From assembly GCF_000967425.1 (NCBI RefSeq), contig NZ_FO082820.1, positions 4,085,501 through 4,149,500 of the forward strand: 64,000 nt of DNA. The letters run 5' to 3'. Numbering within the stretch: the first letter of the stretch is position 1; each line of letters opens with the position of its first letter. A program made the translations under genes and the position numbers. Under the pieces are notes generated by a model. That model saw only the letters and a list, made by a program, of their open reading frames with translations, did no database searches and had not been told where the DNA came from. Shown piece after piece: positions 55,706 to 64,000 of the stretch. This stretch comes from Pseudorhizobium banfieldiae (GTDB lineage: Bacteria > Pseudomonadota > Alphaproteobacteria > Rhizobiales > Rhizobiaceae).

Positions 55706-57835
55706 ATGATGAAGATCGATAGACGAGGCGGTAATCCCAAGGGGGTCGGCATGGCAGGGTGGCAGGCAGTCCTGCTGAGTTGCACGGCATTGGCGGCCAT
55801 CTGGGCCACGTCAGCCGTGGCCCAGGACGGATCAGACGCAGCTGGCGGCACGCAACTTGAAACCATCGTCATTGAGGGCACGGGAAACGGCGACGATGAC
55901 GCCCGCACAATTGTGGCGAAGAAAGCCACTGGCGTCGGCAAGATGCCGACCGAAGTCCTGCAAACGCCCGCTTCAGTTTCGGTCATCACCTCCAAGGAGG
56001 TCCAGGACCGTGGTGCCTCGACCGTCGAGCAGGTCGTCCAGTACACGGCCGGCGTGGTTACCGACTTCTATGGGTCGGACGATAGGTTCGACTACTTCGA
56101 CATTCGCGGCTTTACTCCCTACACCTATCGCGACGGTTTGCCGATCGGCCGGACCTTCGGCGCAGCACGGGAAGAGCCCTATGCGTTCGAGCGGATCGAG
56201 ATACTGAAGGGCGCCAGCTCGGCGGGCTTCGGCGCGGCAGAGCCCGGCGGCTCGGTGAACTACGTGACCAAGCTTCCCAAGAGCGAGCGCTTCGGGGAAG
56301 TCTACGGCACCGTGGGCTCCTTCTCGCACAAGGAAGCGGGGATCGATTTCGGCGACAACATCACCGAAGATGATACGCTCTCCTATCGCCTGACCGGCAT
56401 CTATCAGAACGCTGATGCCGAGTATGATCATTCCCAGGACAATAAGAAGTTCATCATGGGTGGGCTGACATGGCGCCCCACAGATCTGACAAGCCTGTCG
56501 TTCGTATTCGACCACCTGAACACGGATGGCGTTCCCGGCAGCGGCGGCCACCCCCTTGGATCCGATTTTGACCGCGACCGCTTCTTCGGCGAACCGGACT
56601 ACTATTTCCGGACGACCAACCGGAACACCTACAACGTGATGCTCGACCATGACTTCGGCAACGGACTGAGCTTCGGGTCCAATGCGCGTTACATGAAGTC
56701 CGACGATGCGTTTGGAGGGGCCTACCTCTCGAAGACGTATACGGACGGCTCTAATCTGGCGGACCGCTATTACTTCGGCAGCGACAAGTCGAGCGAGCAG
56801 TTCGTCATCGACGCGAACCTGATGTACGAAACCCGCTTCAACGATCTCGAAAGCCGCACTCTCGCAGGCGTCGACTACAACAACTTCAATTCTCAGAACT
56901 TCGGCCTGTATATCCCCGGGGCACCGAGCATCAACTGGATGAATCCGGTCTACTCCGGGGGACCTGCCTCGACAGCGCCCAATTCAGGCACGCGCAACGA
57001 CCAGACAACCAAGGGCATCTACGTCCAGCAGGACCTGACGTTCTTCGACAGGCTGACAGCAAGCGTCGGCCTGCGGAACGACTGGCTCGACCTGCGTGAA
57101 ACCAACCTGTTCACCGGCGTCGTCAAGGAGGGCGATTACAGCGAGTTCACCAAGCGCTTCGGCCTGAGCTACAGGATCACCGACGAACTGGCTGCCTATG
57201 TAAGCTACGCGGAGTCTGTTGCGCCTCCGGGTGCCGGCAACGAGCCGACAACGGGCAAGCAGTATGAAGCGGGCATCAAGTATCAACCGGAGGCCTTTCC
57301 GGCGCTCTTCACGGCATCGGTGTATGACCTTACCAAGGGAAACATCACCGTATACGACAGCGTGACCTATCTGCCGACCACGGTTGAAGAGGTACGCCAT
57401 CGCGGCATAGAGCTCGAGGCCAAGGCGGAAATCACGGACAACATCGGCCTGATCGCGGCCTATACCTACATCGATTCGGAGATCAAGGAGCCGGGTGGAG
57501 CGAATGACGGAAACCGCCTGATGCGGGTGCCTGAGCATATGGCGTCCATCTGGGGCACCTACACGCTGCCAGGAAACGGCATCCGCGGTGACATGACGTT
57601 CGGTGTGGGAGCGCGCTATGTCGACTCGTATTTCACGAACATTACAAACACCATAGCCTCGGAAAGCGCCGTGGTGTTCGATGCTTCGTTCACCTATGAG
57701 ATCAGGGAGAACACCACGCTCCAGCTCAACGCCAGCAATATCTTCGACGAGAAGCATGTTGCGAGCCAGGACAGCGGCGGCGTCTACTACAATCCCGGCC
57801 GCGCAGTCTACGCCACGCTGCGCCAGACCTGGTGA
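55706..57835 (+). CDS. TonB-dependent siderophore receptor
   Basis: Outer-membrane barrel, 709 residues, for a ferric siderophore of hydroxamate or similar type. Signal peptide to about residue 40 (ATSAVAQD). The plug domain (about 70-185) has QTPASVSVITSKEVQDRGA and DIRGFTPYTYRDGLP; the barrel ends in aromatic W (YATLRQTW) as needed for BAM. A TonB box is likely in ETIVIEG (about 52-58). ATGs at 55706 and 55709 lack a ribosome site; an ATG at 55751 has AAGGGGGT upstream but leaves a signal with no basic residues. Confidence 0.93.
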   Translation: MMKIDRRGGNPKGVGMAGWQAVLLSCTALAAIWATSAVAQDGSDAAGGTQLETIVIEGTGNGDDDARTIVAKKATGVGKMPTEVLQTPASVSVITSKEVQDRGASTVEQVVQYTAGVVTDFYGSDDRFDYFDIRGFTPYTYRDGLPIGRTFGAAREEPYAFERIEILKGASSAGFGAAEPGGSVNYVTKLPKSERFGEVYGTVGSFSHKEAGIDFGDNITEDDTLSYRLTGIYQNADAEYDHSQDNKKFIMGGLTWRPTDLTSLSFVFDHLNTDGVPGSGGHPLGSDFDRDRFFGEPDYYFRTTNRNTYNVMLDHDFGNGLSFGSNARYMKSDDAFGGAYLSKTYTDGSNLADRYYFGSDKSSEQFVIDANLMYETRFNDLESRTLAGVDYNNFNSQNFGLYIPGAPSINWMNPVYSGGPASTAPNSGTRNDQTTKGIYVQQDLTFFDRLTASVGLRNDWLDLRETNLFTGVVKEGDYSEFTKRFGLSYRITDELAAYVSYAESVAPPGAGNEPTTGKQYEAGIKYQPEAFPALFTASVYDLTKGNITVYDSVTYLPTTVEEVRHRGIELEAKAEITDNIGLIAAYTYIDSEIKEPGGANDGNRLMRVPEHMASIWGTYTLPGNGIRGDMTFGVGARYVDSYFTNITNTIASESAVVFDASFTYEIRENTTLQLNASNIFDEKHVASQDSGGVYYNPGRAVYATLRQTW

Positions 57836-57872
57836 CAAGCGAATCCCCGCCTGGACCAGTTCGGGCGGAGAA

Positions 57873-58835
57873 CTAGCGGAAGCGCTGCAGGCGGCGCCAG
57901 GACGCCGGGGTATCGCCGGCGACCTGGCGGAACGCCTTGGTGAGATGGGCCTGGTCGGCGAATCCAAGCTGCAGGGCAATGTCGGCGACCGTCAGATCGG
58001 TCTCCGTCAGTAGCTTCTGTGCCAGCGCGACGCGGCGCGTGCGCTGCCACTGCTGTGGCGTTTCGCCGGTCGTCTGCTTGAAGACATGGGTAAACCAGCT
58101 CTCCGACAGCCCCACGGACTGGGCCATTTCGGCAACGCTGAGGCGCCCGTCGGTGCGCGCATCGAACCGGGCATGCAGCTTCTTCAGCTGCGCCTGCGTA
58201 AGCCGGCCACTGGTAGGGGCCTTCTCTTCCGCCGGAAGATCGAGAAGTGCAGTGGCAATGCTGCCGACGAGGCTTTCGCCATAGACGGCGTGCCTGGCGG
58301 GGGCGGCAAGCTCCTGGACCAGTAGCTCCGCCAGCGTCTCGATCGGTCCGACATCCTCGCTCTCGACAGGGCGGCGCAAGATCGACCGTGCGGCCGCTCC
58401 TCCCAGGGAAGGGGCGATGAAGCGCAGAAGCCGATCGCTGTGAAGGTGGATATCGAGATGCGAGAAGCGATGCGAGGAGGTGAAGGCCGTCCAGAGCGGG
58501 ACGCCTGCCGGCACGTAGACCGCTCGAGTCATTGGCCGCGCGTCGCGTCCGATGCCGCCTTCCCGGTTGGTCATTTGGATATGCGGCGATACGTCGTTGA
58601 AGAAGATGACGATTCGCGGGTCGGGAGAGAGGTAGTAGGCCTTCGCTCCCGACTGGCCCTCTGCATCCCAGTAGACGCCGACGATGCCGTCGAAACTCCT
58701 CCACTGCGCAGGCACGAGCGGCCGGATACCCTCCGTGTAGCAGGTCATCGAGTGTCGGTAGCTCAATGGCGTTTCCTGAAGGCGGCGTAACGTCGCCGGG
58801 TATGAGAGTGATGACGGGCTGGCACGGCTGGACAT
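57873..58835 (-). CDS. AraC-family regulator of the siderophore locus
   Basis: A 320-residue transcription factor. The C-terminal AraC domain (about 215-315) has two helix-turn-helix units: RLSVAEMAQSVGLSESWFTH and LTVADIALQLGFADQAHLTK, the latter followed by FRQVAGDTPASWRR. The N-terminal ligand part includes VPAGVPLWTAFTS. It is convergent with the receptor gene with 37 bp between stops. Such regulators (YbtA, PchR, RhrA) turn on receptor genes when the ferric siderophore is present; here this is inferred from position. Confidence 0.9.
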   Translation of the reverse strand: MSSRASPSSLSYPATLRRLQETPLSYRHSMTCYTEGIRPLVPAQWRSFDGIVGVYWDAEGQSGAKAYYLSPDPRIVIFFNDVSPHIQMTNREGGIGRDARPMTRAVYVPAGVPLWTAFTSSHRFSHLDIHLHSDRLLRFIAPSLGGAAARSILRRPVESEDVGPIETLAELLVQELAAPARHAVYGESLVGSIATALLDLPAEEKAPTSGRLTQAQLKKLHARFDARTDGRLSVAEMAQSVGLSESWFTHVFKQTTGETPQQWQRTRRVALAQKLLTETDLTVADIALQLGFADQAHLTKAFRQVAGDTPASWRRLQRFR

Positions 58836-59146
58836 CTCAGTGATGCCCTATCGTTCAGGCCATTGGAGAAACCTGAAACGACCGTCCCGATTTAACCTGA
58901 ACATTCTCGTCATGTTTGTCCATGCCCTGAGCGGATTTTCTATCGTCCGTCGAGCACGTGGCTGGCGCACAAGCACACGCTTCGTCGAAATTGTCGTCCG
59001 CGGCAATCAAACGGTAATCGCTCGTGCACATCGCCCGTTATGCGGTTGCACTCCCCCTTCTGATGCCAGCCTTCGTACCGGATGACGCATTGAGTAAAGC
59101 TTGCTAGTCTTCGAAGGCAATTGGCTCCGGAACAGGCTTTTCGCGA
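58836..59146. other. Intergenic region between AraC and CoxC-like genes
   Basis: A 311-bp gap between two divergent genes. I see no convincing gene, terminator or long repeat; it is presumably promoter DNA for both sides. AGG lies 10 bases before the CoxC-like start. Confidence 0.4.
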
Positions 59147-60280
59147 ATGCTGGCACCCAATTACGACCTGGTCCTGGTGTTTGCCTCGATCGCGGTGTCG
59201 ATCATGGCTTCCTTTACGGGCCTGACGCTCACGAGGGGCATCAATGCTCTGCCGGATGTGCGGCGGAAGTTCATGATCGTCATGGCATCGATGGCGCTCG
59301 GTGGCGGCATCTGGTCCATGCACTTCGTGGCCATGCTGGCGATGAGCCTGCCTGTCCCCATCAGCTATGACGCAATCAGCACCCTGGGTTCGGCGCTGAT
59401 CGCCATCCTGATGTGCGGCATTGCCATCCTGATCATGCACTATGTCGGGCGCACCTGGATCCATACGGCGGTCGCCGGGACGATCCTCGGAAATGGTATC
59501 GTGGTCATGCACTATGTCGGCATGTCCGGCATTCGCGGCTGCTTGCCGACCTTCGAGCTGCCGGGCGTCGTGCTGGCCGTCCTGGGCGCGACGGCTATGG
59601 GGATTGTGGCCCTGCGGATTTCCTATGTTCGCCGCTCGACCGGCCATATCTTCCTGGGCGCCATCATCTTCGGGCTGTCGGTCGTCCTCGTGCACTTCGT
59701 CGCCGTCGGCTGGACCGGCTTCCGTGTGGGCGAAGGGTCAGGGGCCGTGGCGCCGCTGATCGACAACGGCATTCTGGCACTGCTGGTCATGCTGTCGGCC
59801 TTTGTGATCTGCGGGACGTTCCTGCTGACGGCGACCAACTTCGTGCTGGTCGGCACGTCCGAGGCATCACCTTCCGTTTCCGCCTCCGCTCCGGTGACGA
59901 GCACGCCCCAGCCGCAGGCCGGCGCAAACGAGGCGCAACTGCCGGAGCATGGCCGCCTGCCCTACGAGCGCGACAAGCGCATCTATTTCGTCGAACCGTC
60001 CAAGGTCGCGGCCATCCGGGCTGAAGGGCACTACTCGATCATCTACACATCCGATGAAAAGCTCTTCTGTCCCCTCTCGATATCCGTGGTCGAGAAGCGG
60101 CTCGACCCGCAGCAGTTCCTGCGCACCCACAGGAGCTACCTCGTCAACATTGAGCAGGTGGCGGCCTTCGAGCGCGCCAAGGACAATGGCCGATGTCTGT
60201 TCGAGGGAGTGGCCTCCCTCAAGTCCGCTCCCGTCAGCCGCGCCTTCGTGCCGCGCGTTCGCAGCGCCTTGAGCATCTAA
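59147..60280 (+). CDS. coxC: MHYT-LytTR membrane regulator (CoxC-like)
   Basis: A 377-residue one-component sensor and DNA-binding protein. The membrane part holds MHYT repeats: MHF (58-60), MHY (97-99), MHY (121-123) and VHF (182-184), whose Met/His are thought to bind a metal that senses CO, O2 or NO. About seven membrane helices end near residue 236, then a Pro/Ser linker, then a LytTR domain (about 270-372; RIYFVEPSKVAAIRAEGHY and FLRTHRSYLVNI). CoxC and CoxH of Oligotropha share this layout. It precedes coxM by 158 bp, so it likely controls coxMSL. Confidence 0.88.
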   Translation: MLAPNYDLVLVFASIAVSIMASFTGLTLTRGINALPDVRRKFMIVMASMALGGGIWSMHFVAMLAMSLPVPISYDAISTLGSALIAILMCGIAILIMHYVGRTWIHTAVAGTILGNGIVVMHYVGMSGIRGCLPTFELPGVVLAVLGATAMGIVALRISYVRRSTGHIFLGAIIFGLSVVLVHFVAVGWTGFRVGEGSGAVAPLIDNGILALLVMLSAFVICGTFLLTATNFVLVGTSEASPSVSASAPVTSTPQPQAGANEAQLPEHGRLPYERDKRIYFVEPSKVAAIRAEGHYSIIYTSDEKLFCPLSISVVEKRLDPQQFLRTHRSYLVNIEQVAAFERAKDNGRCLFEGVASLKSAPVSRAFVPRVRSALSI

Positions 60281-60300
60281 CGAGCTCGATCGGCTCTTTG

Positions 60301-60334
60301 CGCGTTTCGTGCAGCTATTTCGCATTTCGTGCAG
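60301..60334. promoter_or_regulatory. Paired 14-bp direct repeats before coxM (candidate LytTR operator)
   Basis: CGCGTTTCGTGCAG (60301-60314) and CGCATTTCGTGCAG (60321-60334) differ by one base and are exactly 20 bp apart, about two helical turns. LytTR proteins typically bind paired direct repeats about 20-21 bp apart. The pair lies 105 bp before coxM and just after the LytTR gene. Confidence 0.65.
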
Positions 60335-60438
60335 AACCGTTCGCCGCCAGGGTCTTCGACGTTGCGGCGGTGGGTGTCCCCTTCATCCTTCCATCAGAGG
60401 CGTGCCTGCCGGCTCGCTTCGTTTCTGGGAGGAAATCG

Positions 60439-61293
60439 ATGATACCGGCACCCTTTGAATACCACCGCCCGGAGTCCGTCGAGGCGGCGGTGAAACTCAT
60501 CGCCGACTTCGGCGACAGCGCCCGCGTGCTCGCCGGCGGCCACAGCCTCATCCCGATGATGAAGATGCGCATGACCGACATCGCGCATCTGGTCGACCTG
60601 CAGAAGATCGGCACTCTGAAAGGCATCCGGATCGACGGACGCAGCGTCACCATTGGTGCCATGACGACGCAGCACGAACTGATCGAAAGTACAGCGCTCG
60701 CGAATGTCGCTCCGATCCTTCGCGAGGCCGCGCTGCAGATCGCCGATCCGCAGGTGCGCTATGTCGGCACGCTCGGCGGCAACGTCGCCAACGGCGATCC
60801 CGGCAACGACATGCCGGCCCTGATGCAGTGTCTCGACGCGAGCTACCACCTGCAAGGTCCGGATGGGGCTCGCACGGTGAAGGCGCGTGACTTCTATGAG
60901 GCTGCCTATTTCACCGCTCGCACGGACGAAGAAATTCTCACCGCGGTGAGTTTCGAGGCGCCGGCCGGCGGCCACGCCTATGTGAAGCAGAAGCGCAAGA
61001 CCGGCGACTATGCCACGGCCGCGGCCGCGGTGGTGATCGCAAAATCGGGCGGCAGCTGTTCCGCCGCGTCCATTTCCATGACCAATCTTTCCGACACGCC
61101 CGTCTGGTGCGAGGCGGCCGGCGAAGCGCTGGTCGGCACTGCACTGGGCGCCGCCGATGTTGAAAGCGCGGTCAATGCGATGCTCGAGGCCATCAACCCC
61201 CAGGATGACAACAAGGGTCCGGCGGAGTTCAAGCGCCACGCCGCCGCCGTTGTCCTGCGCCGCGCGATCGAACGCGCCGCGTCCCGCGCCTGA
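60439..61293 (+). CDS. coxM: CO dehydrogenase medium (FAD) subunit CoxM
   Basis: The flavoprotein that passes electrons from the iron-sulphur subunit to the respiratory chain. It has 284 residues. The FAD motifs are AGGHS (32-36) and TLGG (111-114), at the same positions as in Oligotropha CoxM. GGAGGA precedes the ATG at 60439. coxS follows after 11 bp. Confidence 0.95.
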   Translation: MIPAPFEYHRPESVEAAVKLIADFGDSARVLAGGHSLIPMMKMRMTDIAHLVDLQKIGTLKGIRIDGRSVTIGAMTTQHELIESTALANVAPILREAALQIADPQVRYVGTLGGNVANGDPGNDMPALMQCLDASYHLQGPDGARTVKARDFYEAAYFTARTDEEILTAVSFEAPAGGHAYVKQKRKTGDYATAAAAVVIAKSGGSCSAASISMTNLSDTPVWCEAAGEALVGTALGAADVESAVNAMLEAINPQDDNKGPAEFKRHAAAVVLRRAIERAASRA

Positions 61294-61304
61294 AGGAGTT
61301 TCCC

Positions 61305-61796
61305 ATGAGCAAGACGCACATCAAGATGACGGTCAACGGAAAGGCCGTGGAACTGCTTGCAGAACCCCGTGAACTGTTAATTCACGTGCTCCGCGAGGAG
61401 CTTTCGATCACGGGTCCCCATATCGGCTGCGAGACCACCCATTGCGGCGCCTGCACCGTGGACATGGACGGAAGGTCGGTGAAATCCTGCACCGTCTTCG
61501 CAGCCCAGGCAAATGGCGCCAGCATCACCACGATCGAGGGCGTTGGAACCCCGGACGGTCTGCACGTGCTGCAGACGATGTTCAAGGAACATCACGGCCT
61601 GCAATGCGGCTTCTGCACCCCGGGCATGATCACGCGCGCCTATCGGCTGCTGCAGGAAAACCCTGATCCGACCGAAGAGGAGGTCCGCTTCGGCATGTCC
61701 GGAAATCTGTGCCGCTGCACCGGCTACCAGAACATCGTCAAGGCGATCCTCGCCGCGGCGGCTGAACTCAATGCGGTCAAGGAGGCGGCACAATGA
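61305..61796 (+). CDS. coxS: CO dehydrogenase small [2Fe-2S] subunit CoxS
   Basis: The iron-sulphur subunit that links the Mo-Cu site to FAD. It has 163 residues and eight Cys ligands: Cys42, 47, 50 and 62 for the plant-type cluster ([10 protein letters not shown] and SC), and Cys101, 104, 136 and 138 for the C-terminal cluster (LQCGFCTPG and LCRC). It overlaps coxL by four bases (ATGA). Confidence 0.97.
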   Translation: MSKTHIKMTVNGKAVELLAEPRELLIHVLREELSITGPHIGCETTHCGACTVDMDGRSVKSCTVFAAQANGASITTIEGVGTPDGLHVLQTMFKEHHGLQCGFCTPGMITRAYRLLQENPDPTEEEVRFGMSGNLCRCTGYQNIVKAILAAAAELNAVKEAAQ

Positions 61797-64000
61797 ACGA
61801 GATGACACCCCCGAACACCGAACGCGCTGCAGCCCTCAAGGGCCTCGGTTCCTCCCGCAAGCGCGTCGAGGACGCCCGTTTCACCCAGGGCAAGGGCAAT
61901 TATGTCGATGACATCAAGATGCCCGGCATGCTGTTCGGCGATTTCGTCCGCAGCCCTTACGCCCACGCCCGTATCAGGTCGATCAACTCGGACAAGGCGA
62001 AGGCGCTTCCCGGCGTGATCGCGGTGCTGACCGCCGCGGACCTTGCGCCGCTCAACCTGCATTGGATGCCGACGCTCGCCGGCGATGTCCAGATGGTGCT
62101 GGCCGATGACAAGGTCCTGTTCCAGGGCCAGGAAGTCGCCTTCGTCGTGGCCGAGAACCGCTACATCGCCGCCGACGCGGTCGAACTGGTCGAGGTCGAC
62201 TACGAGGAACTTCCGGTCGTCGTCGACCCGTTCGCGGCCGAGGCTCCGGATGCGCCGGTGCTGCGCGAGGACCTCGCCGGCAAGACCGAGGGCGCGCACG
62301 GGCCGCGGCGTCACCACAACCATATCTTCACCTGGGAACAGGGCGACAGAGACGCGACCGAGAAGGTCCTCGGCTCGGCGGACGTGGTGGCCGAGGAGAT
62401 GGTCTACTATCACCGCACCCACCCCTGTCCGCTGGAGACCTGCGGCTGCGTCGCCTCGATGGACAAGGTCAACGGCAAGCTGACGGTCTGGGGCACCTTC
62501 CAGGCGCCGCATGCGGTGCGCACGGTCGCCTCGCTCATTTCGGGCATCGCCGAGCATAATATCCGCATCGTCTCGCCGGATATCGGCGGTGGCTTCGGCA
62601 ACAAGGTCGGCGTCTATCCGGGCTATATCTGCGCGATCGTCGCCTCCATCGTCACCGGCGTTCCGGTGAAGTGGGTTGAAGACCGGATGGAAAACCTGAT
62701 GGCGACCGCCTTTGCCCGCGACTACTGGATGAAGGGCAAGATTTCGGCGACGAAGGACGGCAGGATCACCGGCCTCTGGTGCCACGTGACGGCCGACCAC
62801 GGCGCCTTCGACGCCTGCGCCGATCCGACCAAGTTCCCGGCCGGCTTCTTCAACATCTGCACCGGATCCTATGACATTCCGGTCGCCTATCTCGCGGTCG
62901 ATGGGGTCTATACCAACAAGGCCCCGGGCGGCGTCGCCTATCGCTGCTCCTTCCGGGTGACGGAAGCGGCCTATTTCATCGAGCGGATGATCGAGGTGCT
63001 GGCGATCAAGCTCGGCATGGATGCGGCCGAACTCAGGCGCAAGAACTTCATCCGCAAGGACCAGTTCCCCTATCACTCGGCGCTCGGTTGGAAGTATGAC
63101 TCCGGCGACTATCACACCGCCTGGGACAAGGCGTTGAAAGCTGTCGACTACGAGGGGCTGCGACGTGAGCAGGCCCAGCGGATCGAGGACTTCAAGGCCG
63201 GAAAAACCCGCAAGCTGCTCGGTATCGGCCTCACCCACTTCACCGAAATCGTCGGTGCAGGCCCGGTCAAGAACTGCGACATCCTGGGGCTCGGCATGTT
63301 CGACTCCTGCGAGATCCGCATCCACCCGACCGGATCGGCGATCACGCGTCTCGGGACGATCAGCCAGGGCCAGGGCCATGCTACGACCTTCGCCCAGATC
63401 CTCGCCTCGGAGATAGGCATCCCCGCCGACGACATCACGGTGGAGGAGGGCGACACGGACACGGCACCCTATGGTCTCGGCACCTACGGCTCGCGCTCGA
63501 CCCCGGTCGCGGGGGCGGCGACCGCCATGGCCGGCCGCAAGATTCGCGCCAAGGCGCAGATGATCGCCGCCTATCTGCTGGAGGTCCATGACGACGACGT
63601 CGAATGGGATGTCGACCGCTTTGCGGTCAAGGGCGCGCCCGAGCGTTTCAAGACCATGAAGGAGATCGCCTTCGCCGCCTACAACCAGGCGATCCCGGGT
63701 CTCGAGCCTGGCCTGGAGGCGGTAAGCTACTACGACCCGCCGAACATGACCTATCCCTTCGGCGCCTATGTCTGCGTCATGGAAATCGACGTCGATACCG
63801 GCGAACACGAGATCCGCCAGTTCTACGCGCTCGATGATTGCGGCACACGCATTAATCCGATGATCATCGAGGGCCAGATCCATGGCGGTGCGACGGAAGG
63901 CTACGCCATCGCCATGGGCCAGGAGATTGCCTATGACGACATGGGCAACGTGAAGACGGGAACACTGATGGACTTCTTCCTGCCGACGGCCTGGGAGACG
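61793..64000 (+). CDS. coxL: Form I CO dehydrogenase large subunit CoxL (3' end outside window)
   Basis: The Mo-Cu catalytic subunit, oxidising CO to CO2. The first 736 residues (of about 810 in the family) are present. The form I active-site loop AYRCSFR is at 382-388, with Cys385 matching the Cu-binding Cys388 of Oligotropha CoxL; other cofactor parts include the FGN of GGGFGNKVG (268-270) and FQAPH near 236-240. The family's catalytic Glu near residue 763 lies past the window edge. A long open frame on the opposite strand is a codon-bias shadow. The motif separates this from the form II (putative) enzymes with AYRGAGR. Confidence 0.97.
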   Translation, partial: MNEMTPPNTERAAALKGLGSSRKRVEDARFTQGKGNYVDDIKMPGMLFGDFVRSPYAHARIRSINSDKAKALPGVIAVLTAADLAPLNLHWMPTLAGDVQMVLADDKVLFQGQEVAFVVAENRYIAADAVELVEVDYEELPVVVDPFAAEAPDAPVLREDLAGKTEGAHGPRRHHNHIFTWEQGDRDATEKVLGSADVVAEEMVYYHRTHPCPLETCGCVASMDKVNGKLTVWGTFQAPHAVRTVASLISGIAEHNIRIVSPDIGGGFGNKVGVYPGYICAIVASIVTGVPVKWVEDRMENLMATAFARDYWMKGKISATKDGRITGLWCHVTADHGAFDACADPTKFPAGFFNICTGSYDIPVAYLAVDGVYTNKAPGGVAYRCSFRVTEAAYFIERMIEVLAIKLGMDAAELRRKNFIRKDQFPYHSALGWKYDSGDYHTAWDKALKAVDYEGLRREQAQRIEDFKAGKTRKLLGIGLTHFTEIVGAGPVKNCDILGLGMFDSCEIRIHPTGSAITRLGTISQGQGHATTFAQILASEIGIPADDITVEEGDTDTAPYGLGTYGSRSTPVAGAATAMAGRKIRAKAQMIAAYLLEVHDDDVEWDVDRFAVKGAPERFKTMKEIAFAAYNQAIPGLEPGLEAVSYYDPPNMTYPFGAYVCVMEIDVDTGEHEIRQFYALDDCGTRINPMIIEGQIHGGATEGYAIAMGQEIAYDDMGNVKTGTLMDFFLPTAWET

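Noticed and set aside
57847..57868. Terminator between the receptor and AraC genes
   Set aside because: Only a 5-bp GC stem with a long loop and no T run; too weak to call.
61724..63883. Long open frame of over 700 codons antisense to coxL
   Set aside because: It is the reverse-frame shadow of a GC-rich gene; the forward frame has all CO dehydrogenase motifs and the reverse product shows no known domain.
1..64000. CRISPR array
   Set aside because: No set of regularly spaced repeats was seen in any part of the window.

Overview
The window is GC-rich alphaproteobacterial DNA, most likely chromosomal and from the Rhizobiaceae (Shinella, Ensifer or Rhizobium relatives). This rests on the tad/cpa pilus locus, the nucleoside uptake and salvage cluster and the form I cox genes; I could not run a search, so the genus is inference.

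Bases 1-20162 form a defence and mobile-DNA island that ends exactly at the 3' end of a tRNA-Ser(GGA) gene. It holds, from the left, the 3' part of an HNH endonuclease gene; a leftward type I restriction-modification operon (hsdR-hsdM-hsdS) followed by two unusual accessory genes, a stand-alone Mrr-N-like winged helix and a protein with a caspase/CHAT-like His-Cys pair; a small unknown gene; a rightward two-gene Druantia type III-like pair (about 1079 and 2007 residues) joined by an ATGA overlap; and a decayed IS3-family transposase carrying a 96-bp IS-derived miniature element with a perfect 6-bp target duplication. Next to the tRNA lies a cluster of TGTAGC/GCTACA repeats that may be integrase arm sites.

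Bases 20163-33346 look like core chromosome: tRNA-Ser, a small membrane protein, msrA, then a nucleoside locus. A BMP-type ABC importer (binding protein, double ATPase, two permeases) is followed by cdd, a purine nucleoside phosphorylase, deoC and deoA. On the other strand lie deoB, add and upp. Together they would import ribo- and deoxyribonucleosides, deaminate and phosphorolyse them, recover uracil, and send deoxyribose into central metabolism. A small retropepsin-like protease gene lies between the two halves.

Bases 33442-45212 are a tad/flp pilus locus: two TadE-like pseudopilins and a secretin N-domain protein to the left, then the Flp pilin, CpaA prepilin peptidase, CpaB, CpaC secretin, CpaD, CpaE, CpaF, TadB and TadC to the right, and a TadD-like TPR lipoprotein in convergent orientation. 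Bases 45345-50370 are housekeeping: M17 aminopeptidase, NlpC/P60 hydrolase, a secreted small protein, isovaleryl-CoA dehydrogenase and an SDR oxidoreductase.

Bases 50461-58835 are a ferric-siderophore system: binding protein, two permeases and an ATPase whose reading frame runs without a stop into a siderophore-interacting reductase, with a divergent TonB-dependent receptor and an AraC-family regulator. Bases 59147-64000 hold an MHYT-LytTR regulator (CoxC-like) and coxM-coxS-coxL of form I aerobic CO dehydrogenase, identified by the AYRCSFR motif in CoxL. The window ends inside coxL. Two 14-bp direct repeats 20 bp apart in front of coxM are a candidate operator for the LytTR protein.
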